A stretch of 33,264 nt of DNA from Fidelibacterota bacterium (lineage in GTDB: Bacteria; Pseudomonadota; Alphaproteobacteria; Rhodospirillales; Rhodospirillaceae). The stretch spans positions 1-33,264 of the forward strand of contig CANJPQ010000040.1 in the NCBI GenBank assembly GCA_947476275.1. Direction: 5' to 3'. Of this stretch, positions 16,425 to 23,654 are shown piece after piece. Numbering within the stretch: the first letter of the stretch is position 1; each line of letters starts with the position of its first letter. The position numbers and the translations under genes were made by a program. A model generated the notes under the pieces. That model was not told where the DNA came from. It ran no database searches and was given only the letters and a program-made list of their open reading frames with translations.

Positions 16425-17630
16425 CTAAACGCCGGTAAATCCGCCCGGACGCTCAACCGGCGGACGCTCGATCGTGGTCGGGCGCTCCGGCACGAGCGAC
16501 TGCGGCCGGTCGATCTCGGGCCGCACCGGCGCCACGCGCTCAGGGCGTGCGGTCTCCGGACGCATCGCGGCAGGACGCTGTGTGCCGCGTGCTTTCATGA
16601 TGGTCACCACCGTACGGAGCTTGGCGACAGTCGCCGCGGTGACGTGGCCGGAGCTGCTGACCTGGCCGGTGACGACGATGTGGTCATCGGCGGCCGCATC
16701 TGCCGGGAGGGCGCCGTTGATCGGCGCGCCGTGCAGCGTGAGCGGACCACGCTCGGGCACATAGCCTTCGAGCGAAACTTCGCCGACCTTGCCCGCGAAC
16801 GGCAGGCCCGTACCACCGGTGATCACGTCGGGCACGAACTTGCCGGCAATCATGCGGCCTGAAACCATCACGCGTCCGCCGCTCACCGGCTTGGAGATCG
16901 CGTTGTCCGGCGTCAGAGCGACATCGAGCATGCCGATGCGCAAGCTGCTGTCCGTGACTTGTGCGGCTTCGCCGCGCACGACGATGCGGCCGTCGTCGCT
17001 ATGTTGATCGATGCGGCTGGCGATGATCGTGCCGTCGGACAAACGCAGGCCCGACACACTCACGAGATCGCCCTTACGCAGAGTCTTAAACGCATCGGTT
17101 GCGGTCTTATCGCCGGCGAGGTTCAAGCGGATGTTCTGGCCCAGCACCGTCATGGTCTGCTCGATGTAATCGACTGCGGTGATCGGACCGCTGACGGCAT
17201 GCTGGATGTCGAGCGATTCAAGATGCATGCGGCCGTCCTTCTGGCGCGCGACACCTTGGATCACCTGGCCGATGCGCAACTCATCGAGCGACGTCGGACG
17301 ACCGTCGTTGACGACGGCGGTGGAGTGATCGAACTCAAGCTCCAGACCATTCACGATGATCGAGCCGAATCCGGAAATCGTGCCGATGATGCCGGTGCCG
17401 CCCAGGCCGTCGCCGGGCTGAACCTGCGCCATTTGAATGCCGGTGCCGCCGAGACCGTCACCGTTCTTCGGATCGATCGCAGCAGTCTGATGCGGAACGG
17501 TGGGGACAGACGCACACGCAGCCAACAGCGAGATCAGAGCGACCGCCGCGGCCGAGCGCACAGACGCAGCAACGCCCGCGGCAATCGGCCGCGGATCTTG
17601 CGCTCGGGTCCTGAAGGGTCCCTGTTTCAT
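16425..17630 (-). CDS. DUF5666 domain lipoprotein
   Basis: 401 residues. After a 25-residue polar head comes a hydrophobic stretch and a lipobox LLAAC with Cys39, so the protein is probably lipid-anchored. Residues 57-65 and 73-81 are two copies of GDGLGGTGI. These are followed by repeated small beta domains of the DUF5666 type (GTISGFGSIIVNGLELEFD, LRIGQVIQGVARQKDG, LRKGDLVSVSGLRLSDGTIIASRI), OB-like units that recur about four times to residue 325. The tail is a Pro/Arg/Glu-rich disordered region with RPE, RPP and ERP repeats. It lies 8 bases downstream of the DUF6502 gene, a pairing I know as recurrent. Ligand and role are unknown; extracytoplasmic location is inferred from the lipobox. 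Confidence 0.82.
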   Translation of the reverse strand: MKQGPFRTRAQDPRPIAAGVAASVRSAAAVALISLLAACASVPTVPHQTAAIDPKNGDGLGGTGIQMAQVQPGDGLGGTGIIGTISGFGSIIVNGLELEFDHSTAVVNDGRPTSLDELRIGQVIQGVARQKDGRMHLESLDIQHAVSGPITAVDYIEQTMTVLGQNIRLNLAGDKTATDAFKTLRKGDLVSVSGLRLSDGTIIASRIDQHSDDGRIVVRGEAAQVTDSSLRIGMLDVALTPDNAISKPVSGGRVMVSGRMIAGKFVPDVITGGTGLPFAGKVGEVSLEGYVPERGPLTLHGAPINGALPADAAADDHIVVTGQVSSSGHVTAATVAKLRTVVTIMKARGTQRPAAMRPETARPERVAPVRPEIDRPQSLVPERPTTIERPPVERPGGFTGV

Positions 17631-17638
17631 GCGTTCTG

Positions 17639-18505
17639 TTAGCCGGGCGAGTCTTTCGCCAGCGTATCTGCCCCTAAGCCTTTGAAACTGCTCGGACCGT
17701 TATAGAAATACAAGCCAAAATTGATGCGCCGGTCGGCACCCGGTCGGCCGGAGTCCTTCTCCGCCAATTCCAATGCCATCCGGTTAAGAGCCAACAAGGC
17801 CTGCATCCCAGTCCGTTCTGCGGCTTCAGCCAGCAACTTGGCCGAATCTTGTGTCAGCCCGGAGTAATGAACGCTGCGCTCCAAGAGCGGGTTGCCTTCT
17901 TCCATGACGTTGTGCGCCGCTGCCGCCACGTGATCCGCCACGTTTCGACCAAGGTAGAATGCCTTCTCTTCGAGGCCTTTCTGAGGCACGAACGCCATCT
18001 GGTTGAGCGCAATGCGTCCTTCGCTATCCAGGCGCGCAACGCCCAGACGAATCCAGTCATCCAGCACGGCCCGCGGGCGCACGTCGGTGGAAACGCTCGC
18101 GACGAGGGCGTCGAACGACGGTCCGGAGTCGGCGGTGCGCGGCAACGCCAGCGGGCGGCCGTTGCCATCGGTGGTCGCGGTCGAGCTGAGCCAGCGCGCA
18201 ACAACTTGAGCGCCAATACCAATGCTTCGTGGTGCTGGCACATCCTCGATCGCGGCGCCGCGGAGTCGCTTCACATCTTTGCGGTGAACGCCAGTCATCA
18301 CGCTGACGCGGCTATCCGTAGGGGTCTTCCCGCCCGAGTCGACGTCGTGGACCGCTACGCTGACGTAGACGTCCTTCAACAACTCGGTCATTGCGGCGAG
18401 GCCGACGCCTTTGGAGATAAGCAGCCGTACCACCGGCCGCATCAGCCGCTTAACGGCTGAAACCAACGGTTTGGCAGGTGCGGAGAGGCTGTCGTCGGCT
18501 GACAT
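17639..18505 (-). CDS. DUF6502 family protein with helix-turn-helix-like segment
   Basis: 288 residues. The N-terminal part (about 15-85) reads as a winged-helix or helix-turn-helix unit: VKRLMRPVVRLLISKGVG, then MTELLKDVYVSVAV, then the recognition-helix-like SRVSVMTGVHRKDVKRLR (65-82). A middle region holds FDALVASVSTDVRPRAVLDDWIRLGV and the C-terminal half contains conserved-looking YLGRNVADHVAAAAHNV. No signal peptide is present. It is first in an operon with the DUF5666 lipoprotein gene. Paired palindromes lie 61-142 bases upstream of its start and are candidate binding sites for this protein. DNA binding is an inference from the helix pattern and from those palindromes; the family has no established function that I know. 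Confidence 0.8.
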   Translation of the reverse strand: MSADDSLSAPAKPLVSAVKRLMRPVVRLLISKGVGLAAMTELLKDVYVSVAVHDVDSGGKTPTDSRVSVMTGVHRKDVKRLRGAAIEDVPAPRSIGIGAQVVARWLSSTATTDGNGRPLALPRTADSGPSFDALVASVSTDVRPRAVLDDWIRLGVARLDSEGRIALNQMAFVPQKGLEEKAFYLGRNVADHVAAAAHNVMEEGNPLLERSVHYSGLTQDSAKLLAEAAERTGMQALLALNRMALELAEKDSGRPGADRRINFGLYFYNGPSSFKGLGADTLAKDSPG

Positions 18506-18565
18506 CGGTAAAGCGCACGTCCCCTACGCGAGGACTCCCCCGCGTTGCCCAACTGTTGTAGCATA

Positions 18566-18584
18566 CGTGGGAAAAATTCACACA
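18566..18584. promoter_or_regulatory. Operator-like palindrome, upstream imperfect copy
   Basis: CGTGGGAA-AAA-TTCACACA. The left arm is identical to the perfect copy at 18629-18647; the right arm matches TTCCCACG at 6 of 8 positions. Its centre (18575) is 63 bases from the centre of the perfect copy, six helical turns, so proteins bound at both would face the same side of the DNA. It lies 61-79 bases before the DUF6502 start. Confidence 0.5.
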
Positions 18585-18591
18585 AATAATC

Positions 18592-18619
18592 TTGACTGAG
18601 GACGGAACAAGTTCATACT
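18592..18619 (+). promoter_or_regulatory. Sigma-70-like promoter pointing rightward, between the two palindromes
   Basis: TTGACT (18592-18597) and CATACT (18614-18619) are spaced 16 bases; the first matches the -35 consensus at 5 of 6 positions and the second the -10 at 4 of 6. Predicted transcription starts near 18626, just before the perfect palindrome. It points away from the DUF6502 operon and towards the 3' end of mnmC, with no recognised gene downstream. Confidence 0.5.
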
Positions 18620-18628
18620 GCTTGCATG

Positions 18629-18647
18629 CGTGGGAATAGTTCCCACG
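18629..18647. promoter_or_regulatory. Operator-like perfect palindrome
   Basis: CGTGGGAA-TAG-TTCCCACG has 8-base arms with no mismatch. It begins about 10 bases after the -10 box, so a bound protein would cover the transcription start of the rightward promoter and block it. It looks like a dimeric repressor site; the DUF6502 protein is the nearest candidate binder. Confidence 0.6.
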
Positions 18648-19040
18648 TACAAGATAACTAAGGGAGCGCAGCCAGCCGACAGTCGCCAGCCCAGAGACCG
18701 TGTGTTCAGGAAGAGTTCGCGTTCGATTTTCTGACCTACCAGCGCTGACCCCGAGTCGATCCTACCCCGGCGCTGAATAGGTCCTCGTCTTCTCCCGTCC
18801 GTCATTAGCAGGCTTGCCGACGGGCACTCCGCTGAAGGCGGGCGGGAGAAGATTATTCAGAACACATCTATTTGGTACGGCGTCGGCGGATGAGTTCTCT
18901 CGCAACGGGACGCTGTTGCTATAGCGATCGCCGAGGAGATTGAGGTCAGGGTCGAATTTCAACCACCATCTATGCCCGTCCGCGCGGTGGAACCTACTTG
19001 AACGTCGACTTTAACCCCAATTTCCTTCGCTATGCGCTAC

Positions 19041-19056
19041 AGGCGCGATAGCGCCT
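19041..19056. other. Hairpin just past the mnmC stop
   Basis: AGGCGC-GATA-GCGCCT forms a 6-bp stem with a tetraloop, 16 bases beyond the 3' end of mnmC. No T tract follows on either strand, so it is not a standard terminator but may protect or pause the mRNA end. Confidence 0.35.
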
Positions 19057-19071
19057 CCTCCAAAAATCAGA

Positions 19072-21051
19072 TCACGTTCGCAGTCGCTTGAGATCGCGCA
19101 CCAGGAATCGCCCTGGATGCAGCGCCGTGACGAGGTCGCGTTCCACCGGCCATGGTTCACCGGTGATGTGGCAGCACAGAATTTCCGCCGCCAGCGGCGC
19201 GGTCACGAGTCCGCGCGCGCCCAATCCGCTCAATACATACACGCCGGGCTGATAGCTCGCCCGCGGGTACCGCACCCAGGTCTGGCCGTGTCGTAAGCCG
19301 GCGTAGTCGGCGATATAGCGCGCGTGATCCGGAACCGGTCCCACCAGGGGCAGGTGATCGGGCGTCATGCAGCGCACGCCGACGCGACCGGTGGCCTCCC
19401 CGAGATTCGCATCGACCAGAAGATTCGGCACAGCGGCGGCGACGTCCGTCAGGTTGCGCGCATGATCTCTTGCGTTCACGTCGAGCACATCGTCCGGCTT
19501 CATCCAATCGAAGGTCGCGCCGAGGCAGTGGCGCCCGTGCACGGGCGGCGTGAGATACGCACCGGCGGAAATCACCGTGCGCAAAGATGCGCTCGCTGCC
19601 GTCGGCGGCAGCATGGTGATTTGCCCGCGCCGCGCCGTCAGCGGCAACCAAGGCGCGATGCCCATCGTCGTTGCATTCAAGGCGTTCGCCAGAATGACGA
19701 TGTCCGCGGTGACGATCGAGGTGTTGCCCGCCATCACATGCCACGCGTCACCCTCACGGACGATACCGCTCACGTCCGCCCGCAGAATCGGCGTTTCTGC
19801 TTGCAGCGCTACGCACAACAATCGCGGCGAGAGACAGGCGCCTTGCGGGAAATACAAGCCGGGCCGATCCAGGCGGCAGCCCGCGATCGCACGAGCTTCT
19901 TCGGCGGTGACGGCAAAGAGATAGGGCGCGGGCAAGACCCCGCGTTCCGCGATCAGCTCCAACCGCGCGGCATCCTCCGGCGTGCTGGCCAACTGAAGAA
20001 CGCCGCAGCGCTCGTGCTCGAAGATGCGCCCTTGATCGTTGAGCTCGTCAAGCGTCTGCAAGACATATCGCCAAGCCGCAGCGTGAAATCGCCCCTCGAG
20101 ATGATCGCCCGCCGTCAGCCGCGGCATCATCACGCCCACCGGATTCCCCGACGCCTCCATCCCGGCCGCGCCGGACCTGTCGATCAAGGTCACGTCCCAG
20201 CCGCGGCGACGCAGCGCATGGGCAGCGGTTGTACCGGCGATTCCGGCGCCGACGATCGCCGCATGCGCGCGCGGCCGCGGCGGCGCAGGCGCGAACCAGG
20301 GCTGCGCACCTGTGTGCGCGGATGCGCTGGTCTTCACCCAGCGCGCCGACAGCATTTCGGAATTCTCGCCGTACCCCGGTATGCGCGAGACCGCAAAGCC
20401 CACCGCTTCTAAGTCCCGCCGCACAGAATCGGCGGCGGTCCAGCTGGCTAGTCGTGTGCCGTCATGAGACAGGCGCGCGACTTGGCCCAGGACCTCCGCT
20501 CGCCACATCTCGGGATTGCGATCCGGCGCGAAGCCATCCAGGAACCAGGCGTCCACACGCGCCTCCAGTCCGCCGAGCATCGCGCCGACCTCGCCGAACA
20601 GCAGCGTGAGCGCGACTTCATCGTCGCCGTCGCCGACGGACAGGAACAGACGATGAAAACCGCGCTGTGGCTCCGTATATGAGCGGGCGAGTGCTGCGCT
20701 CACCTCGCCAAGCGCAGGCCACTGGGCGAGCGCGTCTTGCAGTTCGCCCGACGTGAGTGGAAAGCCTTCCACCGCCACATAGTGCAGCCGCGCCCCAGGT
20801 GGTCGGGTGCGGCGCCACAGGTCCCACGTGATCAGGAAATTGAGGCCGGTGCCGAAGCCCAGCTCGCAGATGGTGAAGTGATCGGCGCCTCCCCACCCGC
20901 CCGGAAGGCCGCAACCCTGCAGGAAGAGATGGCGCTTCTCCGCCGGGCCATCCGCGCGGTCGAAGTAGACGTCGTCGAAGCGCCCGGCGCGCAGCACCGG
21001 GCCCGCCTCCCAGGCGGCCTCGGCGCGCGGCAGGCTTGGTCCACTCTTCAC
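19072..21051 (-). CDS. mnmC: Bifunctional tRNA mnm5s2U34 biosynthesis protein MnmC
   Basis: 659 residues starting at GTG (21051) with GGAGG four bases upstream. The N-terminal methyltransferase domain (about 1-245) shows ELGFGTGLNFLITWDLWRR (SAM site, GFGTG at 65-69) and the family block DAWFLDGFAPDRNPEMW (about 168-184). The C-terminal oxidoreductase domain (about 260-659) begins with the FAD dinucleotide fold AIVGAGIAGTTAAHALRRRGW (GAGIAG near 267) and ends with GLGARGLVTAPLAAEIL. It removes the carboxymethyl group from cmnm5U34 and then methylates the product to mnm5U34 in the wobble base of several tRNAs. It acts in the cytoplasm after MnmE/MnmG. Both domains are intact and full length. 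It is monocistronic. Confidence 0.95.
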   Translation of the reverse strand: MKSGPSLPRAEAAWEAGPVLRAGRFDDVYFDRADGPAEKRHLFLQGCGLPGGWGGADHFTICELGFGTGLNFLITWDLWRRTRPPGARLHYVAVEGFPLTSGELQDALAQWPALGEVSAALARSYTEPQRGFHRLFLSVGDGDDEVALTLLFGEVGAMLGGLEARVDAWFLDGFAPDRNPEMWRAEVLGQVARLSHDGTRLASWTAADSVRRDLEAVGFAVSRIPGYGENSEMLSARWVKTSASAHTGAQPWFAPAPPRPRAHAAIVGAGIAGTTAAHALRRRGWDVTLIDRSGAAGMEASGNPVGVMMPRLTAGDHLEGRFHAAAWRYVLQTLDELNDQGRIFEHERCGVLQLASTPEDAARLELIAERGVLPAPYLFAVTAEEARAIAGCRLDRPGLYFPQGACLSPRLLCVALQAETPILRADVSGIVREGDAWHVMAGNTSIVTADIVILANALNATTMGIAPWLPLTARRGQITMLPPTAASASLRTVISAGAYLTPPVHGRHCLGATFDWMKPDDVLDVNARDHARNLTDVAAAVPNLLVDANLGEATGRVGVRCMTPDHLPLVGPVPDHARYIADYAGLRHGQTWVRYPRASYQPGVYVLSGLGARGLVTAPLAAEILCCHITGEPWPVERDLVTALHPGRFLVRDLKRLRT

Positions 21052-21152
21052 CCGGCCTCCATCGTCAAATTTTTCCTAACTATATCAGGGCTGTAGGATC
21101 GGTGTCCTTCCGCCGCGCCGGCAAGCAGGCTATTCTAACGGCAGAGACGTTT

Positions 21153-21226
21153 AGGGGAGAGATGCGCTCTCGTCGGGGCGTATGAGTCGGATCTGGCGTT
21201 TATGGCCCTGCGTCGCGTTCTTCTAG
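21153..21226 (+). promoter_or_regulatory. Two overlapping upstream ORFs before the tandem hydrolase gene
   Basis: AGGGG (21153-21157), the best Shine-Dalgarno in this leader, serves an ATG at 21162 that encodes only MRSRRGV before TGA (21183-21185). That stop overlaps a second ATG (21182) encoding MSRIWRLWPCVAFF, stop at 21224-21226, which itself overlaps the main start at 21202 in another frame. The main ATG has only a poor ribosome site. This is the layout of a translational-coupling or leader-peptide control region, though chance is possible. Confidence 0.35.
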
Positions 21227-23013
21227 GCTTCGTCTCAGCGATCCTGTTTGGGTCTTGCCTGCTGCCACATCACGCGTTGGCGGCCGCGGCGACGAAGCGC
21301 GAGACGGCGCCGGCGCAAGACATCCTCACCCTCAGCGCGGGCGACGGGCTGCAAATCCCAGCCATTATTACGTCGCCCGCAACCGGTATGCCGAGCGGCG
21401 GGTCAATCGTGATCCATCTTCCCGATGGTCCCGGTGGATCGCCCACGCGCCGGACGGAAGCTTCGCGCTATCTCGCGGTTGCGCTCGCCAAGCTTGGCTA
21501 TCCCAGCCTCAGCGTCGAGACGCGCCATGTAACGCAATTTCCATTCACGCGCTTCGAAGAAGCCTTCGCGGACGTGAAGGTAGCGGTGGACCTGGCCGCC
21601 AGTCGTGGTTTCCCCAGTGTGATCCTCGCCGGCTCCGGTTTCGGTTCCCTGCTCGCGGTGCGGTACGCCAGCGAAACGGGCGATGCGCGCGTGAAGGCCG
21701 TGATCGCGCTCGCCCCCAGCAGCGACCTCGGCGCCACATGGCGCGCGAAGGTGGGCGAAGACGTGTATGCGCGCATCGTCGACCAGGCCACCCGCGCGGG
21801 CAGCGATGCCGGCGCGGCGAATATGATCGATCTCGGCGACGGGCTCGTGTTCACGCCCACGGTGTTCCTTGATTGGTACGGCCCGACCGCCAAGACGTCC
21901 ATGGCGGGCGCGGTCGGGAACTACGACAAGCCTCTGTTTCTGGGCGCGGGCGGCGATGATCCTTCAATTTCCGCGGCGCGCCTGCAGCGGCTGTTGCAGA
22001 ACGCGTCGTCGAAGAAATCCATCAGCAAAGTTTATCCCGGCGCCAGCCATGACCTCAGCCGTGTTGCCGACGCAGTGGCGGGCGATTGCGCCAAGTGGCT
22101 GATCGATCTCGGCCTCGCGCCGTTGCCGAAGATTGCCACCACGCTGGTGGATGTGACCACAAGCGACGGCGTCGGACTTTCGGGCGTGCTTTATGCGCCG
22201 TCCATCGCCTCGTCGGCATCGTCGCGGCACCCGACGTTTCTGCTCGTCCATGGCTTCGGCGGCGACATCATGCGCTCCGCCACCCACGCCTTGGGCTTGC
22301 GCCTTGCCCAGCATGGTTTCACCGCCCTCGCGATCCGCACCCGCGGGTCGGGCCTGCGCAACACCATCTCCGCAAGGCTCGACGACTTGCCAAAAGATTT
22401 TGCGGCTTGGTCCGCGTTCCTCGGTACGCGCGGTGCGACCCGCGTCATCGGTGTGGGCCAAGGCATCGGTGGATTGTGGCTATCGGTGTACCTAAGCGAA
22501 TCCCAGGATCCGCGCTTCCGCGCCGCCGTGTATCTCGGCCCGACCCGCGACCTGCCGGCGCAAGCGAAGCGCGGCATGGGTGAGGAGGCTTACACAAAGG
22601 CCATCCGCGATGCGGAAGCCGCGGTGAAAGAAGGCAAAGGCGCAAGCACACTGATCGACGTTGCACTGCCGACGGCGGTGTACGATGAAGACCCGCGCCA
22701 GCCCATGTTCCTCGGGCAACTGGGCACGGGCTACATCTACTCGTATGCAGACGCCTTCTTGAGCTATTGGGGGCCGAATTCGCTTGGCGCGCATCGCGAG
22801 CGCGTGGCGGAAATGAAGATTCCCATCCTCGCTATCGGCGGCTCGCGCGATCCCATGATGGCCGGCGGTTGGCTGGTGCAGTTCATCAAGGCGGCGGGCG
22901 GACCGTCCGCGTCGATCTTTTACGGCGGTCCCATCGGCGCCCCGGCGTCGTTCGACGGCTTTGAGAATCGCGTCGCGGAAGACGTCATCGGCTGGGCCGA
23001 GCGCGTGCCCTAA
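21202..23013 (+). CDS. Secreted tandem alpha/beta hydrolase-fold protein without nucleophilic serines
   Basis: 603 residues with a signal peptide (residues 1 to about 29, LLGFVSAILFGSCLLPHHALA). The mature protein has two hydrolase-fold halves of the dienelactone-hydrolase type, about 40-305 and 312-603, that resemble each other: LAPSSDL with LGPTRDL, VGEDVYARIVDQA with MGEEAYTKAIRDA, FLDWYGP with FLSYWGP. At the nucleophile elbow, where active enzymes have GxSxG, the first half reads G-S-G-F-G (Gly146) and the second G-Q-G-I-G (Gly421). The first half keeps likely acid and His residues (GGDDP, GASHDL); the second keeps SRDP but no clear His. It may be a binding protein, not an enzyme. The stop overlaps the convergent neighbour in CTAA. 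Confidence 0.8.
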   Translation: MALRRVLLGFVSAILFGSCLLPHHALAAAATKRETAPAQDILTLSAGDGLQIPAIITSPATGMPSGGSIVIHLPDGPGGSPTRRTEASRYLAVALAKLGYPSLSVETRHVTQFPFTRFEEAFADVKVAVDLAASRGFPSVILAGSGFGSLLAVRYASETGDARVKAVIALAPSSDLGATWRAKVGEDVYARIVDQATRAGSDAGAANMIDLGDGLVFTPTVFLDWYGPTAKTSMAGAVGNYDKPLFLGAGGDDPSISAARLQRLLQNASSKKSISKVYPGASHDLSRVADAVAGDCAKWLIDLGLAPLPKIATTLVDVTTSDGVGLSGVLYAPSIASSASSRHPTFLLVHGFGGDIMRSATHALGLRLAQHGFTALAIRTRGSGLRNTISARLDDLPKDFAAWSAFLGTRGATRVIGVGQGIGGLWLSVYLSESQDPRFRAAVYLGPTRDLPAQAKRGMGEEAYTKAIRDAEAAVKEGKGASTLIDVALPTAVYDEDPRQPMFLGQLGTGYIYSYADAFLSYWGPNSLGAHRERVAEMKIPILAIGGSRDPMMAGGWLVQFIKAAGGPSASIFYGGPIGAPASFDGFENRVAEDVIGWAERVP

Positions 23014-23537
23014 AGTTTCTTGAGCACTTTGGCGGCAAGATCTTCCGCCATGCCGCGTTCTTTCTCGCGGCCGGTCACCAGATGCACCGACATGCCAAAG
23101 CTCACATCACCCTTGCGCACGGCCACACCGTCGCCCCACCAGATCGACTCATCGCCGATCTTCAACGCCACCGGCTTGTTGTTGATGAGGTGCTCCTCCG
23201 CTGCGGCGCGGAAGCTGTTCAGGAAGCTCTTAGGTCCCGCACTGCCCTTGTCCCAAGCCATGGCATTGAGGATTGCGAACCGCGCGCCGCGCAGCGGCTT
23301 GTTGGGTTCGTTCACATCCTTGTCGGCGGCCACGCGCCACAGGCAGGTGGACGAATAGGCGCCGTCCTTTGTCCGCCCGCTGTCGCGCCGAACACCTTTT
23401 TCCACTGCGACACCCATGGCGGCCGACACGTCGGCGTCGGTCAGCATGTCGCAAGCGTTCAGCTCCTTCGCCGGCTCTGCGGCATATGCCACACCCGCCA
23501 GAAGTGCGCTCAAGGCAATCGTCCACAGCCGGTTCAT
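23010..23537 (-). CDS. Small secreted protein, function unknown (DUF3558-like look)
   Basis: 175 residues from the ATG at 23537 with GGAG 10 bases upstream; a GTG at 23546 would add three. A signal peptide ends about AGVAYA (residue 19). The start of the mature protein, NACDMLTDADVSAAMGVAVEKG, resembles the opening of DUF3558-type proteins (Cys, then LTDADV, then a small-residue turn). A second cysteine (STCLW, about 65) could pair with Cys29. The rest has a KIGDESIWWGDGVAVRKGDVSF hairpin-like stretch and no catalytic motif. It is probably periplasmic. It is convergent with the tandem hydrolase gene, sharing the stop overlap. Family assignment is weak. Confidence 0.7.
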   Translation of the reverse strand: MNRLWTIALSALLAGVAYAAEPAKELNACDMLTDADVSAAMGVAVEKGVRRDSGRTKDGAYSSTCLWRVAADKDVNEPNKPLRGARFAILNAMAWDKGSAGPKSFLNSFRAAAEEHLINNKPVALKIGDESIWWGDGVAVRKGDVSFGMSVHLVTGREKERGMAEDLAAKVLKKL

Positions 23538-23654
23538 GGTTCTCACACTCCGTTGGTTCGCGCAGAGTCTTAGTCCACTGAAACCGAAGGGGAAAGCAAT
23601 TCCACGTTATTTCGCTGTTTGCATCGTGGGCGCGTGCGCGGCATGGTTCGGCGC

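Larger units (their letters stand above)
18506..19071. other. 566-base gene-less region with promoter, paired palindromes and a hairpin
   Basis: This gap is less GC-rich to the eye than its surroundings. It lies between the starts of the DUF6502 operon and the 3' end of mnmC. It contains two operator-like palindromes and a rightward promoter (listed separately), but no convincing gene follows that promoter. The longest minus-strand frame is a 66-codon stretch (18762-18962, TTG start, with RWWLKFDPDLNLLGDRYSN across its upstream edge) that matches nothing I recognise and could be a decayed gene. A rightward frame of about 26 codons from a GTG near 18700 is equally unsupported. A short RNA is possible. 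Confidence 0.5.

Noticed and set aside
18762-18962. 66-codon minus-strand frame in the gene-less region before mnmC
   Set aside because: It has a TTG start, no ribosome site and no family I recognise; kept only as a possible remnant.
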